Source: Pseudoflavonifractor gallinarum | Lineage (GTDB): Bacteria > Bacillota > Clostridia > Oscillospirales > Oscillospiraceae | Reading direction: 5' to 3' | Length of the DNA stretch: 64,000 bases | NCBI RefSeq assembly: GCF_014982855.1 | Contig: NZ_JADCKF010000014.1 | Location: forward strand, 1-64,000 | In this document: positions 16,466 to 25,402 of the stretch, one piece after another | How the letters are laid out: every line of letters starts with the position of its first letter | Numbering within the stretch: position 1 is the stretch's first letter | Translations under genes and position numbers: made by a program | Notes under the pieces: generated by a model | The model's database searches: none | What the model saw: only the letters and a program-made list of their open reading frames with translations | Told to the model about the DNA's origin: nothing

Positions 16466-17146
16466 ATGCAGCGTCACACACTCGCCTGCCGGTACGGCAT
16501 CTTTTTCGGAGGGGTGGTCCTGTCTGCCCTGGGCATTGCGCTCATCACCAAGGCGGGGCTGGGAACCAGTGCCATCTCCAGTCTGGCCTATGTCATGACC
16601 TTTGTGGTCCCGGGCGTCTCGCTGGGGACCTTTACGCTGCTGGTAAATCTGGCGGCGCTGGGAGCCCAGATCCTGCTGTTGAGACGGGAATTTCGGCCCA
16701 TTCAGTTTCTCCAGCTGCCGGCTACCGTCATTTTCTCGGCGGGGATCGATCTCTGGACCTACCTGATGCGGGATTGGACCGTGGGCGCCTACCCCATGGG
16801 ATGGATTCCCCTCCTGGCGGGCTGTGTGATCCTGGGCCTGGGCGTGGCGCTGGAGGTGCTGGGCGATGTGCTCTATCTGCCCTGCGAAGGGGTGGTCAAG
16901 GCCATCAGCTACAAGAGCCACGCCGAGTTTGGGACGATTAAGACCCTCTTTGATCTGAGCATGGTGCTCTCGGCCATTGTGGTATCGGTGCTCTGTCTGG
17001 GGCACATCAGCGGCCTGCGGGAAGGCACGATCGTAGCGGCGGCCACCGTAGGCGGCATCTCCCGCTTTTTCCGGGAGAAGCTTGGGAGCCTCCTGGACCG
17101 GACAACGGAGGAGGCCGACCCGTCCGAGGTCTCCGTCCAAAGCTGA
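16466..17146 (+). CDS. YczE/YitT-like integral membrane protein (paralog 1)
   Basis: A 226-residue membrane protein with five hydrophobic segments. It carries the family start YGIFFGGVVLSALGIALITKAGLGTSAISS, the central VALEVLGDVLYLPCEGVVKA and the GLREGTIVAA end that mark the YczE/YyaS group. ATG 16466 follows GAGGGAGG. A paralog lies at 25403-26074. The transported substrate or role of this family is not established. Single gene between two terminators. Confidence 0.8.
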   Translation: MQRHTLACRYGIFFGGVVLSALGIALITKAGLGTSAISSLAYVMTFVVPGVSLGTFTLLVNLAALGAQILLLRREFRPIQFLQLPATVIFSAGIDLWTYLMRDWTVGAYPMGWIPLLAGCVILGLGVALEVLGDVLYLPCEGVVKAISYKSHAEFGTIKTLFDLSMVLSAIVVSVLCLGHISGLREGTIVAAATVGGISRFFREKLGSLLDRTTEEADPSEVSVQS

Positions 17147-17153
17147 ACAGAGG

Positions 17154-17191
17154 AAAGCTGCCGGTCTCCCGCGGGAGACCGGCAGCTTTAT
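17154..17191 (+). terminator. terminator of the YczE-like gene
   Basis: A palindromic stem AAAGCTGCCGGTCTCCCG with its complement is followed by TTTATA. Confidence 0.75.
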
Positions 17192-17212
17192 ACATTGAAC
17201 CGAATGATACAA

Positions 17213-17257
17213 CGAGAATCCCCGCCCGGCATGCGCTCCGGGCGGGGATTCTCGTTT
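17213..17257 (-). terminator. hairpin after ygfK
   Basis: A 17-bp stem (CGAGAATCCCCGCCCGG with its complement) with a 9-base loop lies about 45 bases downstream of the ygfK stop. The T tract is weak on the minus strand, so termination is inferred. Confidence 0.5.
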
Positions 17258-17299
17258 GCAGAGTTGAGAAAGAAGAAAGGGGTTTTTATCGGAACACGC

Positions 17300-20296
17300 T
17301 TACTTCAGCAGATAGCTGTAATTGGCGTAGACCGCACAGATGAGCTTCCGCAGGTCCTCGTACAGGCCGCAGGAGGCGTCCTCCACGTGGTACTCCTTGA
17401 CCTGGCCGCCCAGGCGTACCCGGGTCAGATCGCCCTCCAGACGGAGGAAGCCCTCGTTCTCGCTGTTGTTGAAGTCCTCCTCGCTCCAGAAGAGGGTGAA
17501 CTTGTCCTTGTAGGGACGGGAGTCATAGGGGCAGAAGGTGGCGCAGTTGCCACACTCGTTGCACATGCCATCCACATGGATGATCTGGCGCATCCGCTTT
17601 CCGGGGACCCAGACGGCCACGTTGGCGCGGTTGGGGCAGACCTCAGTACAGGTCTCACAGACGGTGGCGCAGCCCAGGCAGCGGATCTCGTCGCAGCTCT
17701 TGCAGTCGTTGCAGAGGATGCCGCGCTTGGCCAGAGGAGCCTGGTAGTCGGCGTTGACGTTCTTCTCCACATACTTCTCGGTGTCGAAGGCCTGGATCGC
17801 CTTAGCGGCCTTGGTGGCGCCGGCAATGGCCTCCACCACGGTGCCGGGGCCCTTCTGACCGTCGCCGATCACAAAGACGTTCTTGATGCTGGACTCCAGA
17901 GTCTCCGCGTTGACCACAGCCTTGCCGCGGTTATCCACAGCCAGTCCGTTGGCGGTGTAGAGAGCGGTGTCCACCTTCTCGCCCACGGCAGTGATGACGG
18001 TGCAGGCGGGGACCTCCACCACGCGGCCGGTATCCACGGGGGTGCGGCGGCCGGTCGCATCGGGAGCGCCCAGTTCCATCTCGTGGCAGGTGAGGACGCC
18101 GTCCTTCACACCCACGGGAGCCAGCAGCTCACGGAACTCCACGCCGTCCTCCAGAGCCAGCTCCAGCTCCTCCTGATCGGCGGGCATATAGCGCTTGGTG
18201 CGGCGGTAGACCAGGGAGACCTTCTTAACGCCGGGGATGCGCTTGGCAGCCCGGGCGGCATCCATGGCGGTGTTGCCGCCGCCGATGACCACCACGTTCT
18301 CGCCCAGCTGGAGGGACTCGGGGGCCTTCTTGGCCTTCTCCAGGAACTCGATGACGTTCATCTCCTCGCCGTACTCCAGACCGGCGCTGCCCTTGTTCCA
18401 GGCGCCGGTGGCGAAGATGACGTGGGTGTAGCCCTGATCAAAGAGCTCCTGCGCGCTCTTGACCTCGGTATTGAGGACCACCTTGGCACCCATGGCCTCC
18501 ATGAGCTTCACATCGTTGTCGATGGCGGAGGCGGGGATACGGAAGGCGGGGATCACATGGCGCACGATGCCGCCCAGGGAATCCTTGCGCTCAAAGATGG
18601 TCACGTCCACGCCGGCGCGGCCCAGGAAGTAGGCGGCGGACATACCGGCCGGGCCGCCGCCGATGACGGCAACCTTCTTGCCGGAGACCGGCGCGCCCGC
18701 CTTCAGCTTGGGCAGCAGAGCGGAGAAGCCGCCCTCAGCCGCCTTGAGCTTCTGGGTACGGATGTACACGCTCTCCTCATAGGCGTTGCGCATGCACTTG
18801 TCCTGGCAGCGGTGCGAGCAGATGGTGCCGGTGATGAAGGGCAGAGCATTGCGGTGGGTGATGACCTCCAGGGCCTCCTCATACTTACCGGCGTTGACCA
18901 GCATCAGGTAAGCGGGAATATCCTGCTCGATGGGGCAGCCGTTGCGGCAGGGGGCGGTGAAGCAGTCGATGAGGGGGACCTTCTTGTCCAGCTTGCGGCT
19001 GGGCAGAGGTTTCATGGGCTTCTGGTAGTGGCAGTCGGCAAAGAGCTGAGCCAGCAGGGCGTCCAGCTTGGCCACATCCACGCCCTGGAAGGCGCCGTTT
19101 TCCTTGTCGTCAAACTGAGCGGCGATCTGGGCCAGACGGTTGTAGCCGCCGGACTTGAGCATGGTGGTAGCCATGGTGACAGGCCAGATGCCGCAGTCCA
19201 CCAGAGCCTTGATGTTGTGATAATCCGCGCCGCCGGAGTAGGAGATGCGCAGCTTGCCGTCGAACTCGTGGGAGAGCTTGCCGGCCAGAGACAGAGTCAG
19301 GGGGTACAGGGAGCGGCCGGACATGTACATCTCCTCGCTGGGCAGCTCGCCGGCGGCCACGTCCACGGGGAAGGTGTTGGTCAGCTTGACGCCGAACTCC
19401 AGGCCCTTCTCGGCGCACAGGGCCATCAGGCGGCGGAGCATGGGCACCGCGTCGCAGAACTGGAGATCCTCCAGGAAGTGATGGTCGTCAAACTGGATGT
19501 AGTCAAAGCCCAGGGAATCCAGGGTCTTGCGGGCAAACTCATAGCCCAGCAGAGTGGGGTTGCACTTGATGAAGGTGTTGAAGCCCTTGTTCTGGATGAG
19601 ATGGTTGGCGATGCGCTCGATCTCATCGGGGGGGCAGCCGTGCAGGGTGGAGATGGTGACAGACTCACTGATCCGGGGAGTGATGGCCTTCACATAGGCC
19701 TCGTCCACGTTCTGGAACCGGTCCAGATTGTTCAGGGCCCAGTCCATGCACTCCTTCCACACCTCGGTGTTGGAGGCATCCCGCATCTCATTGAGGTACT
19801 TGTCGATCTTCTCGGACTGGATACCGGCCAGATCGTAACCCACGCTCATGTTGAACACGAAGCCGTCAGGATCGCCCAGGCCGTACTCCTTGGCCAGCAA
19901 CTTGCAGGCGAACCAAGCCTTCACATACTCGGCAAAGGCCTGGGGCACATAGAGCTCGGTGGACCACTCGCAGTTGTAGCACTCGTCCTCAGCGGTGATA
20001 CAGGGCTTGGCCACACACTTGGACAGCTCGTCGCCGTCCATGATCTGGACGGTCTTGACCTCGAAGAAGCGGCTGCCGCCGGCATAGGCGGCGATCAGGT
20101 TCTGGGCCAGCTGGGTATGAGGACCGGCGGCCGGACCAAAGGGAGACTCAATCTTCTCCTGGAAGATGGGACGGGCCTGGCCGTCCTTGTGTTCGACGAT
20201 CTTAGAGACGCCGAAGATAGTACCCTGGTCATGATGCTCGGTCAGGATCCAGTTCATCAGATGGGCAAAGGACATGGGACGCATAATATCGCTCAT
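17300..20296 (-). CDS. ygfK: YgfK-type flavo-iron-sulfur oxidoreductase (putative selenate reductase subunit)
   Basis: A 998-residue multidomain protein. The N-terminal 430 residues resemble dihydropyrimidine/dihydroorotate dehydrogenase-like barrels (STLHGCPPDEIERIANHL, LRISYSGGADYHNIKALVDCGIWPVTMATTMLK). Then comes a GltD-like part: a Cys cluster CRNGCPIEQDIPAYL near 450, the FAD motif GGGPAGMSAAYFLGRAG near 547, and the NAD(P) motif GGGNTAMDAARAAKR near 674. The C-terminus has ferredoxin-like clusters (CATVCETCTEVCPNRAN and CNECGNCATFCPYDSRPY near 880-925). The start ATG 20296 follows GGGAGG. YgfK belongs to the anaerobic purine and uric acid degradation cluster of gut bacteria, and here it follows ssnA in one operon. 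The exact reaction is not proved. Confidence 0.9.
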   Translation of the reverse strand: MSDIMRPMSFAHLMNWILTEHHDQGTIFGVSKIVEHKDGQARPIFQEKIESPFGPAAGPHTQLAQNLIAAYAGGSRFFEVKTVQIMDGDELSKCVAKPCITAEDECYNCEWSTELYVPQAFAEYVKAWFACKLLAKEYGLGDPDGFVFNMSVGYDLAGIQSEKIDKYLNEMRDASNTEVWKECMDWALNNLDRFQNVDEAYVKAITPRISESVTISTLHGCPPDEIERIANHLIQNKGFNTFIKCNPTLLGYEFARKTLDSLGFDYIQFDDHHFLEDLQFCDAVPMLRRLMALCAEKGLEFGVKLTNTFPVDVAAGELPSEEMYMSGRSLYPLTLSLAGKLSHEFDGKLRISYSGGADYHNIKALVDCGIWPVTMATTMLKSGGYNRLAQIAAQFDDKENGAFQGVDVAKLDALLAQLFADCHYQKPMKPLPSRKLDKKVPLIDCFTAPCRNGCPIEQDIPAYLMLVNAGKYEEALEVITHRNALPFITGTICSHRCQDKCMRNAYEESVYIRTQKLKAAEGGFSALLPKLKAGAPVSGKKVAVIGGGPAGMSAAYFLGRAGVDVTIFERKDSLGGIVRHVIPAFRIPASAIDNDVKLMEAMGAKVVLNTEVKSAQELFDQGYTHVIFATGAWNKGSAGLEYGEEMNVIEFLEKAKKAPESLQLGENVVVIGGGNTAMDAARAAKRIPGVKKVSLVYRRTKRYMPADQEELELALEDGVEFRELLAPVGVKDGVLTCHEMELGAPDATGRRTPVDTGRVVEVPACTVITAVGEKVDTALYTANGLAVDNRGKAVVNAETLESSIKNVFVIGDGQKGPGTVVEAIAGATKAAKAIQAFDTEKYVEKNVNADYQAPLAKRGILCNDCKSCDEIRCLGCATVCETCTEVCPNRANVAVWVPGKRMRQIIHVDGMCNECGNCATFCPYDSRPYKDKFTLFWSEEDFNNSENEGFLRLEGDLTRVRLGGQVKEYHVEDASCGLYEDLRKLICAVYANYSYLLK

Positions 20297-20352
20297 AAAG
20301 AAAACCTCCCGGCTTATTTCCGTATTTTCTCCAGACAAATAGGGACATCCCT

Positions 20353-20388
20353 CCGCGAAGCGGGGGCTTACCGCCCCGCGGAGGATCA
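20353..20388 (-). other. intercistronic hairpin between ssnA and ygfK
   Basis: CCTCCGCG and CGCGGAGG flank a GC-rich loop in the 121-base gap. There is no T tract, so it may adjust mRNA stability or partial read-through rather than end the transcript. Confidence 0.45.
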
Positions 20389-20417
20389 AATATGTTTATT
20401 GCACGTGCAGACAGGAC

Positions 20418-21758
20418 TTAGTAGGTGCAGTGATTGAGGGTGCCCCAGAGCTTCTTGGACTGCTCCATGCACCAGGCGTTGATCTTGTCCTCGTCGATGC
20501 CGACGAACTCGCGGTCCTTGTAGACCACCTTGCCGTTGATGATGGTGGTGCGGCAGTTCTTGCCCATCATGCCGAAGAGCATGTGGCCGTCGATGTTGGC
20601 GTCGGAGAAGGGGGTGAAGGGCTTGTAGTCCATGACGATCACGTCGGCCGCGGCACCCTCGGCCAGGATGCCCAGAGGCTTCTTGAAGTAGCGGGCGCCG
20701 ATCTTGGCGTTGTTCTGGAAGAGCATGCCGGTGGCCTCACACCAGCCCACGTTGGGCTGGGCGGTGTTGTGGCGCTGCATGGGCAGCAGGACCTTCAGGC
20801 TCTCCAGCATGTCGTGGGTGTAGGCGTCGGTGCCCAGGCCGATGAGGATGCCCTTCTGGTACATCTGGAGGACCGGCGCGCAGCCCACGGCGTTGCCCAT
20901 GTTGGACTCGGGGTTGTTGACCGCCATGGTGTTGGTCTCCTTGATGATGTCCATCTCGGCGGGAGAGACGTGGATGCAGTGGCCCAGCATGGTCTTCTCA
21001 CCCAGAATGCCGTTGTAGAGCAGGCGGTTGACCGGGCGGCAGCCGTAGTTGCGCAGAGAGTCATACACGTCGTTCATGCCCTCGGCCACGTGGATGTGGA
21101 AGCCGGTCATGCCGTCGTTGGCCTTGACCATCTTCTCGAAGGTCTTGTCCGAGATGGTGAAGAGGGCGTGGCCGCCGAACATGGCCTTGATCATGTCGTC
21201 GTCCTGCTCCTTACACCACTTGGCAAAGTCGGCGTTCTCCTGGATGGCCTGGTCGCACTTCTCCATGCCGTCGCGCTCGCTGACCTCGTAGCAGAGGTTG
21301 GCACGGATGCCCACTTCCTGGCAAACATCCTTGATGGCGAAGAGGGAGCCGGGGATCTCACAGAAGGAGGCGTGATGGTCAAAGATGGTGGTCACACCGT
21401 CCCGGATGCAGTCCAGCACCGTGGCATAGGCGCAGGCGCGGGTGCCGTCCAGGGTCAGATTCCGGTCGATGTACCACCACTGGCCGTCCAGCACCTCAAA
21501 GAAATTGGTGGGGTTGAAGCCGTTGATGGACAGGCCGCGGGCCAGGCCGGAGTAGATGTGGGTGTGGGCGTTGATGAGGCCGGGCATGATCACGCCGCCC
21601 TTGGCGTCCACAAATTCAGCCTCGGGATACTTGGCCTTCAGGTCGGCAAAGGAGCCGATCTCCTTGATGACCTGGCCGTCGATCACGACAGCGCCATCCT
21701 CCACATAGGGGAGGGCTTCGTTGCGGGTGATGAGTTTACCGTTTCCCACTAGCAGCAT
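20418..21758 (-). CDS. ssnA: SsnA-type aminohydrolase
   Basis: A 446-residue metal-dependent amidohydrolase. The metal-binding HTH is in GLINAHTHIYSGLARGL, a second His in TTIFDHHASF, then GFHIHVAEG and MLGHCIHVSP, and the catalytic Asp in IGLGTDAYTHDML. That order is the subtype III deaminase pattern. The start ATG 21758 follows AGGAGG by 8 bases. SsnA co-occurs with ygfK, hydantoinase and xanthine dehydrogenase genes in anaerobic purine-degradation clusters; the hydantoinase and xanthine dehydrogenase partners are not in this window. It is first in the operon, behind a long leader with a conditional-terminator layout. Confidence 0.9.
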   Translation of the reverse strand: MLLVGNGKLITRNEALPYVEDGAVVIDGQVIKEIGSFADLKAKYPEAEFVDAKGGVIMPGLINAHTHIYSGLARGLSINGFNPTNFFEVLDGQWWYIDRNLTLDGTRACAYATVLDCIRDGVTTIFDHHASFCEIPGSLFAIKDVCQEVGIRANLCYEVSERDGMEKCDQAIQENADFAKWCKEQDDDMIKAMFGGHALFTISDKTFEKMVKANDGMTGFHIHVAEGMNDVYDSLRNYGCRPVNRLLYNGILGEKTMLGHCIHVSPAEMDIIKETNTMAVNNPESNMGNAVGCAPVLQMYQKGILIGLGTDAYTHDMLESLKVLLPMQRHNTAQPNVGWCEATGMLFQNNAKIGARYFKKPLGILAEGAAADVIVMDYKPFTPFSDANIDGHMLFGMMGKNCRTTIINGKVVYKDREFVGIDEDKINAWCMEQSKKLWGTLNHCTY

Positions 21759-21825
21759 ATGGTTGTCCTCCTTATTTGTTCGGCGGGTCTGCACGAGATG
21801 CCCCTGTTCCCCTTTGCGCGGCGGA

Positions 21826-21987
21826 ATAAAAAAGGACCCTCATGGAAATGAGCGTCCTGCCGGTTGCGGCCCATGACCAGCAATCGGATTCAGAAACACT
21901 CCTCCAGCCCGTGCGCGAAGCACTTCGTTGCAGCCACGACCAATATGATGACTTTTTAGTGGATTTGCACAGGCAAATCACTTTTTA
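21826..21987 (-). promoter_or_regulatory. riboswitch-like leader with terminator before ssnA-ygfK
   Basis: A minus-strand transcript from about 21988 would first form a hairpin at 21958-21982. It then contains two near-identical blocks, GGTCGTGGCTGCAAC (21940-21926) and GGTCATGGGCCGCAAC (21878-21863). An intrinsic terminator follows (stem 21834-21857 with one mismatch, then T6). GGTCATGG of the second block can pair with CCATGA and GGTCC of the terminator, so two exclusive folds exist. It does not match the classical purine aptamer (no TATAA and no CCGTAAATG-like loops) nor the other classes I can recall. Confidence 0.6.
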
Positions 21988-21994
21988 TACTCCA

Positions 21995-22023
21995 AGTCTA
22001 ACACAGAGTGCACCGAAAATCAA
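21995..22023 (-). promoter_or_regulatory. promoter of the ssnA-ygfK operon
   Basis: On the minus strand, TTGATT and TAGACT are 17 bases apart, placing the start just before the structured leader. The 200 bases between here and 22237 hold the divergent regulator promoter region and no other gene that I can support. Confidence 0.65.
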
Positions 22024-22236
22024 CCCTTTTTTAGAGTACCAGAAAATTTTTCAGGCATAACGATTTTTCTTGTAATTCTTCCATGATATGATACAATATT
22101 CTCAATGCATATGTGGCTTTTACGACCGATTCTGAGGCAGAGAAGGAGAGAATGGGGATGGAAGAGCCAAAAAAAGGTATATTTTCCGCAAAAAGGCGCT
22201 TGACTGCCGGCCTCTGGCGGAAGGAAGGAATGAATT

Positions 22237-22884
22237 ATGCTCAACGCATCCATACTTCAGTTTTTGTTTCAGCTGGCCAAGGGAATTGCCCAGCAATTTG
22301 GCCCCAACTGTGAAGTGGTGGTCCACGATCTGATCTCCAATGATCCGGACAGCTCCATTGTGGCCATTGAAAACGGCCATGTGACCGGTCGGAAGGTGGG
22401 AGACGGCCCTTCCCATGTAGTGCTGGAGGCCCTGCGCAGCGAGCGGGCCAATCTGCAGGACCATCTGAGCTACCTGACCCGGACCAAGGATGGCAAGATC
22501 CTCAAGTCCAGTACCTTCTATATCCGGGATGACGATGGGAATGCCGTTGGCATTTTCGGCATCAACTACGACATTACCCTCATGCTGGCCATGGAGAACA
22601 GCCTCAAGCAGTTTACCTCCACCGAACAGGAGAACCAGGAGCCGGAGGAGATCTCCCGTAACGTCAGCGACCTGCTGGACGAGCTCATCGAGCAGAGCGT
22701 CCGGGTGGTGGGTAAGCCGGTGGCGCTGATGAACAAGGAGGACAAGGTCAAGGCCATCCAGTTCCTCAATAACTCGGGGGCCTTCCTCATCACCAAGAGC
22801 GGTGATAAAGTGTGCAAATTCTTTGGGATCTCCAAATATACGCTGTACAGCTACATCGACGAGGCCAAAGAGGCCGCCAACTGA
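22237..22884 (+). CDS. YheO/DauR-type PAS-HTH transcriptional regulator
   Basis: A 215-residue regulator. The first 130 residues are a YheO-like PAS domain (IAQQFGPNCEVVVHDLIS, SSTFYIRDDDGNAVGIFGINYDIT). The C-terminal 65 residues form a helix-turn-helix, KVCKFFGISKYTLYSYIDEAKE. ATG 22237 follows GGAAGGAATGAATT. It is divergent from ssnA-ygfK and is the obvious candidate regulator of that operon. The family is known to control D-amino acid and other catabolic operons, with ligands mostly unknown. Confidence 0.85.
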   Translation: MLNASILQFLFQLAKGIAQQFGPNCEVVVHDLISNDPDSSIVAIENGHVTGRKVGDGPSHVVLEALRSERANLQDHLSYLTRTKDGKILKSSTFYIRDDDGNAVGIFGINYDITLMLAMENSLKQFTSTEQENQEPEEISRNVSDLLDELIEQSVRVVGKPVALMNKEDKVKAIQFLNNSGAFLITKSGDKVCKFFGISKYTLYSYIDEAKEAAN

Positions 22885-22900
22885 GAGAAACAGAGACAAA

Positions 22901-22924
22901 AAGCCGGCGAAAGCCGGCTTTTTT
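22901..22924 (+). terminator. terminator of the YheO-type regulator
   Basis: The stem AAGCCGGC-GAAA-GCCGGCTT, with a stable GNRA-type loop, is followed by a T run. Confidence 0.9.
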
Positions 22925-22939
22925 GGCCCAATTATCACC

Positions 22940-22968
22940 TTGCCGTACCGGCCTGGACATGGTACACT
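22940..22968 (+). promoter_or_regulatory. promoter of the HAD hydrolase gene
   Basis: TTGCCG and TACACT are 17 bases apart, 34 bases before the start codon. Confidence 0.55.
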
Positions 22969-23002
22969 AGACAGGTGATTTTTGCGGAAGGAGAGCAGTG
23001 CC

Positions 23003-23638
23003 ATGCGAGAGACGGACGGCATTTTATTTGATCTGGACGGAACCCTCTGGGACGCCGTGGAGGGGATCTGCCAGGGCTGGAACGCCGGATTTCAGGAGTG
23101 CGGGCTGGAGCCTGTACTGACCGTGCCCCAGCTGCGCAGCTGCATGGGGCTGCTGATGGAGGACATCGCCGCCCGGATCCTGCCCCAGATCGAAGACGGG
23201 GCACGGCGGATGGAGATCATGGAGATCTGCTACCGCCACCAGCTCCGCTATCTGGGGGAGCACGGCGGGAAGCTCTACCCCGGTGTGGCGGAGACGCTGG
23301 AGGAGCTGTCCGGGCGCGTTCCCCTCTTCATCGTGAGCAACTGCCAGGATGGCTATATCCAGTGCTTCTTGAAAGTCCACGGGTTGGAGAAGTATATCCG
23401 GGATTTTGAGTGCCCGGGCCGGACCGGACAGGCCAAGGCCGCGAACATCGCCCTGGTGGCGAGGCGCAACGGACTCTCCGCACCGGTCTATGTGGGGGAT
23501 ACCCAGGGGGACTGCGACGCCGCCCACGGGGCGGGCGTGCCCTTTTTCCATGCGGCCTATGGGTTTGGCAGCGTCGACCAGGCCGAGGGGCGCATTCAGT
23601 CCATCTCGGAGCTGACCGGTCTGCTCACGCCCCCCTGA
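23003..23638 (+). CDS. HAD-family phosphatase (PGP/Gph-like)
   Basis: A 211-residue haloacid dehalogenase-fold hydrolase. Motif I is ILFDLDGTLWDA with the nucleophile Asp, motif II Ser lies in LFIVSNC, the motif III Lys is in TGQAKAANIALV, and motif IV is VYVGDTQGDCDAAHGAGV. The helical cap between motifs I and II is of the phosphoglycolate phosphatase type. ATG 23003 follows AAGGAGAG. Probable substrates are small phosphorylated metabolites. It stands alone before prfC. Confidence 0.85.
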   Translation: MRETDGILFDLDGTLWDAVEGICQGWNAGFQECGLEPVLTVPQLRSCMGLLMEDIAARILPQIEDGARRMEIMEICYRHQLRYLGEHGGKLYPGVAETLEELSGRVPLFIVSNCQDGYIQCFLKVHGLEKYIRDFECPGRTGQAKAANIALVARRNGLSAPVYVGDTQGDCDAAHGAGVPFFHAAYGFGSVDQAEGRIQSISELTGLLTPP

Positions 23639-23731
23639 AGGAATGAGACCGCCCGGCGGGGTCCCTTGTGACGAGGGCGGCATATGTGATAAAATAAAAC
23701 GTTATTTTTGAAATGAAGGACGGTTTTTGCC

Positions 23732-25345
23732 TTGTCAAAATATGAATCGGAAATCAAGCGCCGGCGCACCTTTGCCATCATCAGCCACCCCGACGCCGGT
23801 AAGACGACCCTGACCGAAAAGTTCCTCCTCTACGGAGGGGCCATTGCCCAGGCCGGCCAGGTCAAGGGCAAGAAGAACACCCGTGCCGCCACCTCCGACT
23901 GGATGGAGATCGAGAAGCAGCGCGGCATCTCGGTGACCTCTTCGGTCATGCAGTTCCAGTATGACGGATACTGCATCAACATTCTGGACACCCCCGGCCA
24001 CCAGGACTTCTCGGAGGATACCTACCGCACCCTGATGGCGGCCGACTCCGCGGTCATGGTCATCGACGCGGCCAAGGGCGTGGAGGCCCAGACCCGCAAG
24101 CTCTTCAAGGTCTGCGCCATGCGGGACATTCCCATCTTCACCTTTATCAACAAGATGGACCGGGAGGCCCGGGACTCCTTCGAGCTGCTGGAAGAGCTGG
24201 AGAAGGAGCTGGGGATCGAGACCTACCCCGTCAACTGGCCCATTGGCTGCGGCAAGGATTTTAAGGGCGTCTACGACCGGGGCAGCCGGAAGATCATCCA
24301 CTTTACCAGCAACGGCGGCTCCAAGGCGGCCACTGCCACCGAGGTGGAGCTGGGGGATCCCAACCTGGACGGCCTGATCGGCTCCACCCTCCACCAGCAG
24401 CTGGTGGACGAGATCGAGCTGCTGGACGGCGCCGCCGCCGAGTTTGACCTGGACCGGGTGCGCCACGGCAAGCTCTCCCCGGTGTTCTTCGGCTCGGCCC
24501 TGACCAACTTCGGCGTGGAACCCTTCCTGGAGCACTTCCTCCAGATGACCACCGCGCCCCTGCCCCGGAAGGCGGGGGAGGAGATCATCGACTCCATGGA
24601 CGACAATTTCTCCGCCTTTGTCTTTAAGATCCAGGCCAACATGAACAAGGCCCACCGGGACCGGATCGCCTTCATGCGCCTGGTCTCCGGCCGCTTTGAC
24701 GCGGACAAGGAGGTCTACCATGTCCAGGGCGGGAAGAAGATCCGCCTCTCCCGTCCGCAGCAGCTGATGGCCGCCGAGCGGGAGATCATTGAGGAGGCCT
24801 ATGCCGGAGACATCATCGGCGTGTTTGATCCCGGCATCTTCTCCATCGGCGACACCCTGTGCACTGCCGCCAAGAAGTTTAAGTTTGATCCCATCCCTAC
24901 CTTCGCGCCCGAGCACTTCAAGCGGGTGCGCAGCCTGGATACCATGAAGCGCAAGCAGTTCCTCAAGGGCATGGAGCAGATCGCCCAGGAGGGCGCCATC
25001 CAGATCTTCAAGACCCCCTATTCCGGTATGGAGGAGGTCATCGTGGGCGTGGTGGGTACCCTTCAGTTCGACGTGCTGGAGTACCGCCTGAAAAACGAGT
25101 ATAACGTGGACCTCTATATGGAGGGCCTGCCCTACGAGTATCTGCGCTGGATCGTCCGGGAGGATGAGGACGCCGAGCCGCTCAAGGAGGAGGATCTGAT
25201 TCTGGGCACCGATACCAAGCTGGTGGAGGACTACAAGGGCAATCAGCTCCTGCTCTTCGGGTCCCAGTGGGCCATCCAGTGGACGGCCGACCGGAACAAA
25301 AACCTCACCCTGCGGGAGTTTGGCGGCAGTGCCGCCGATGCCTGA
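23732..25345 (+). CDS. prfC: peptide chain release factor 3
   Basis: A 537-residue translational GTPase that recycles RF1/RF2 after termination. G1 is SHPDAGKTTLTEK, G2 lies around RGISVTSSV, G3 is DTPGHQDFSEDTYR and G4 is FINKMDREARDSF. The C-terminal domains include PVFFGSALTNFGVEPFLEHFL and GTLQFDVLEYRLKNEYNV, both typical of RF3 and not of EF-G. The likely start is TTG 23732 after AAGGA, because the reading MSKYESEIKRRRTFAIISHPDAGK matches the family; no ATG is near. Length is normal. Confidence 0.96.
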   Translation: MSKYESEIKRRRTFAIISHPDAGKTTLTEKFLLYGGAIAQAGQVKGKKNTRAATSDWMEIEKQRGISVTSSVMQFQYDGYCINILDTPGHQDFSEDTYRTLMAADSAVMVIDAAKGVEAQTRKLFKVCAMRDIPIFTFINKMDREARDSFELLEELEKELGIETYPVNWPIGCGKDFKGVYDRGSRKIIHFTSNGGSKAATATEVELGDPNLDGLIGSTLHQQLVDEIELLDGAAAEFDLDRVRHGKLSPVFFGSALTNFGVEPFLEHFLQMTTAPLPRKAGEEIIDSMDDNFSAFVFKIQANMNKAHRDRIAFMRLVSGRFDADKEVYHVQGGKKIRLSRPQQLMAAEREIIEEAYAGDIIGVFDPGIFSIGDTLCTAAKKFKFDPIPTFAPEHFKRVRSLDTMKRKQFLKGMEQIAQEGAIQIFKTPYSGMEEVIVGVVGTLQFDVLEYRLKNEYNVDLYMEGLPYEYLRWIVREDEDAEPLKEEDLILGTDTKLVEDYKGNQLLLFGSQWAIQWTADRNKNLTLREFGGSAADA

Positions 25346-25362
25346 TTCGGTTTGAAAAAGAG

Positions 25363-25397
25363 AACGCCCCGGCCTCTCAAGGGAGACCGGGGCGTTG
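25363..25397. terminator. terminator between convergent prfC and the YczE paralog
   Basis: AACGCCCCGG pairs with CCGGGGCGTT around a second small stem. It sits between two convergent stops, 6 bases from the minus-strand gene end, and may serve both directions. Confidence 0.6.
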
Positions 25398-25402
25398 TTG
25401 TA

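Noticed and set aside
17195-20437. Plus-strand reading frame of over 1000 codons opposite ygfK
   Set aside because: Antisense shadow; the minus strand shows complete FAD, NAD and Fe-S motifs and a ribosome binding site.
21826-21987. Classical purine (guanine/adenine) riboswitch before ssnA
   Set aside because: The conserved purine-aptamer loops and junction sequences are not present, despite the fitting metabolic context.
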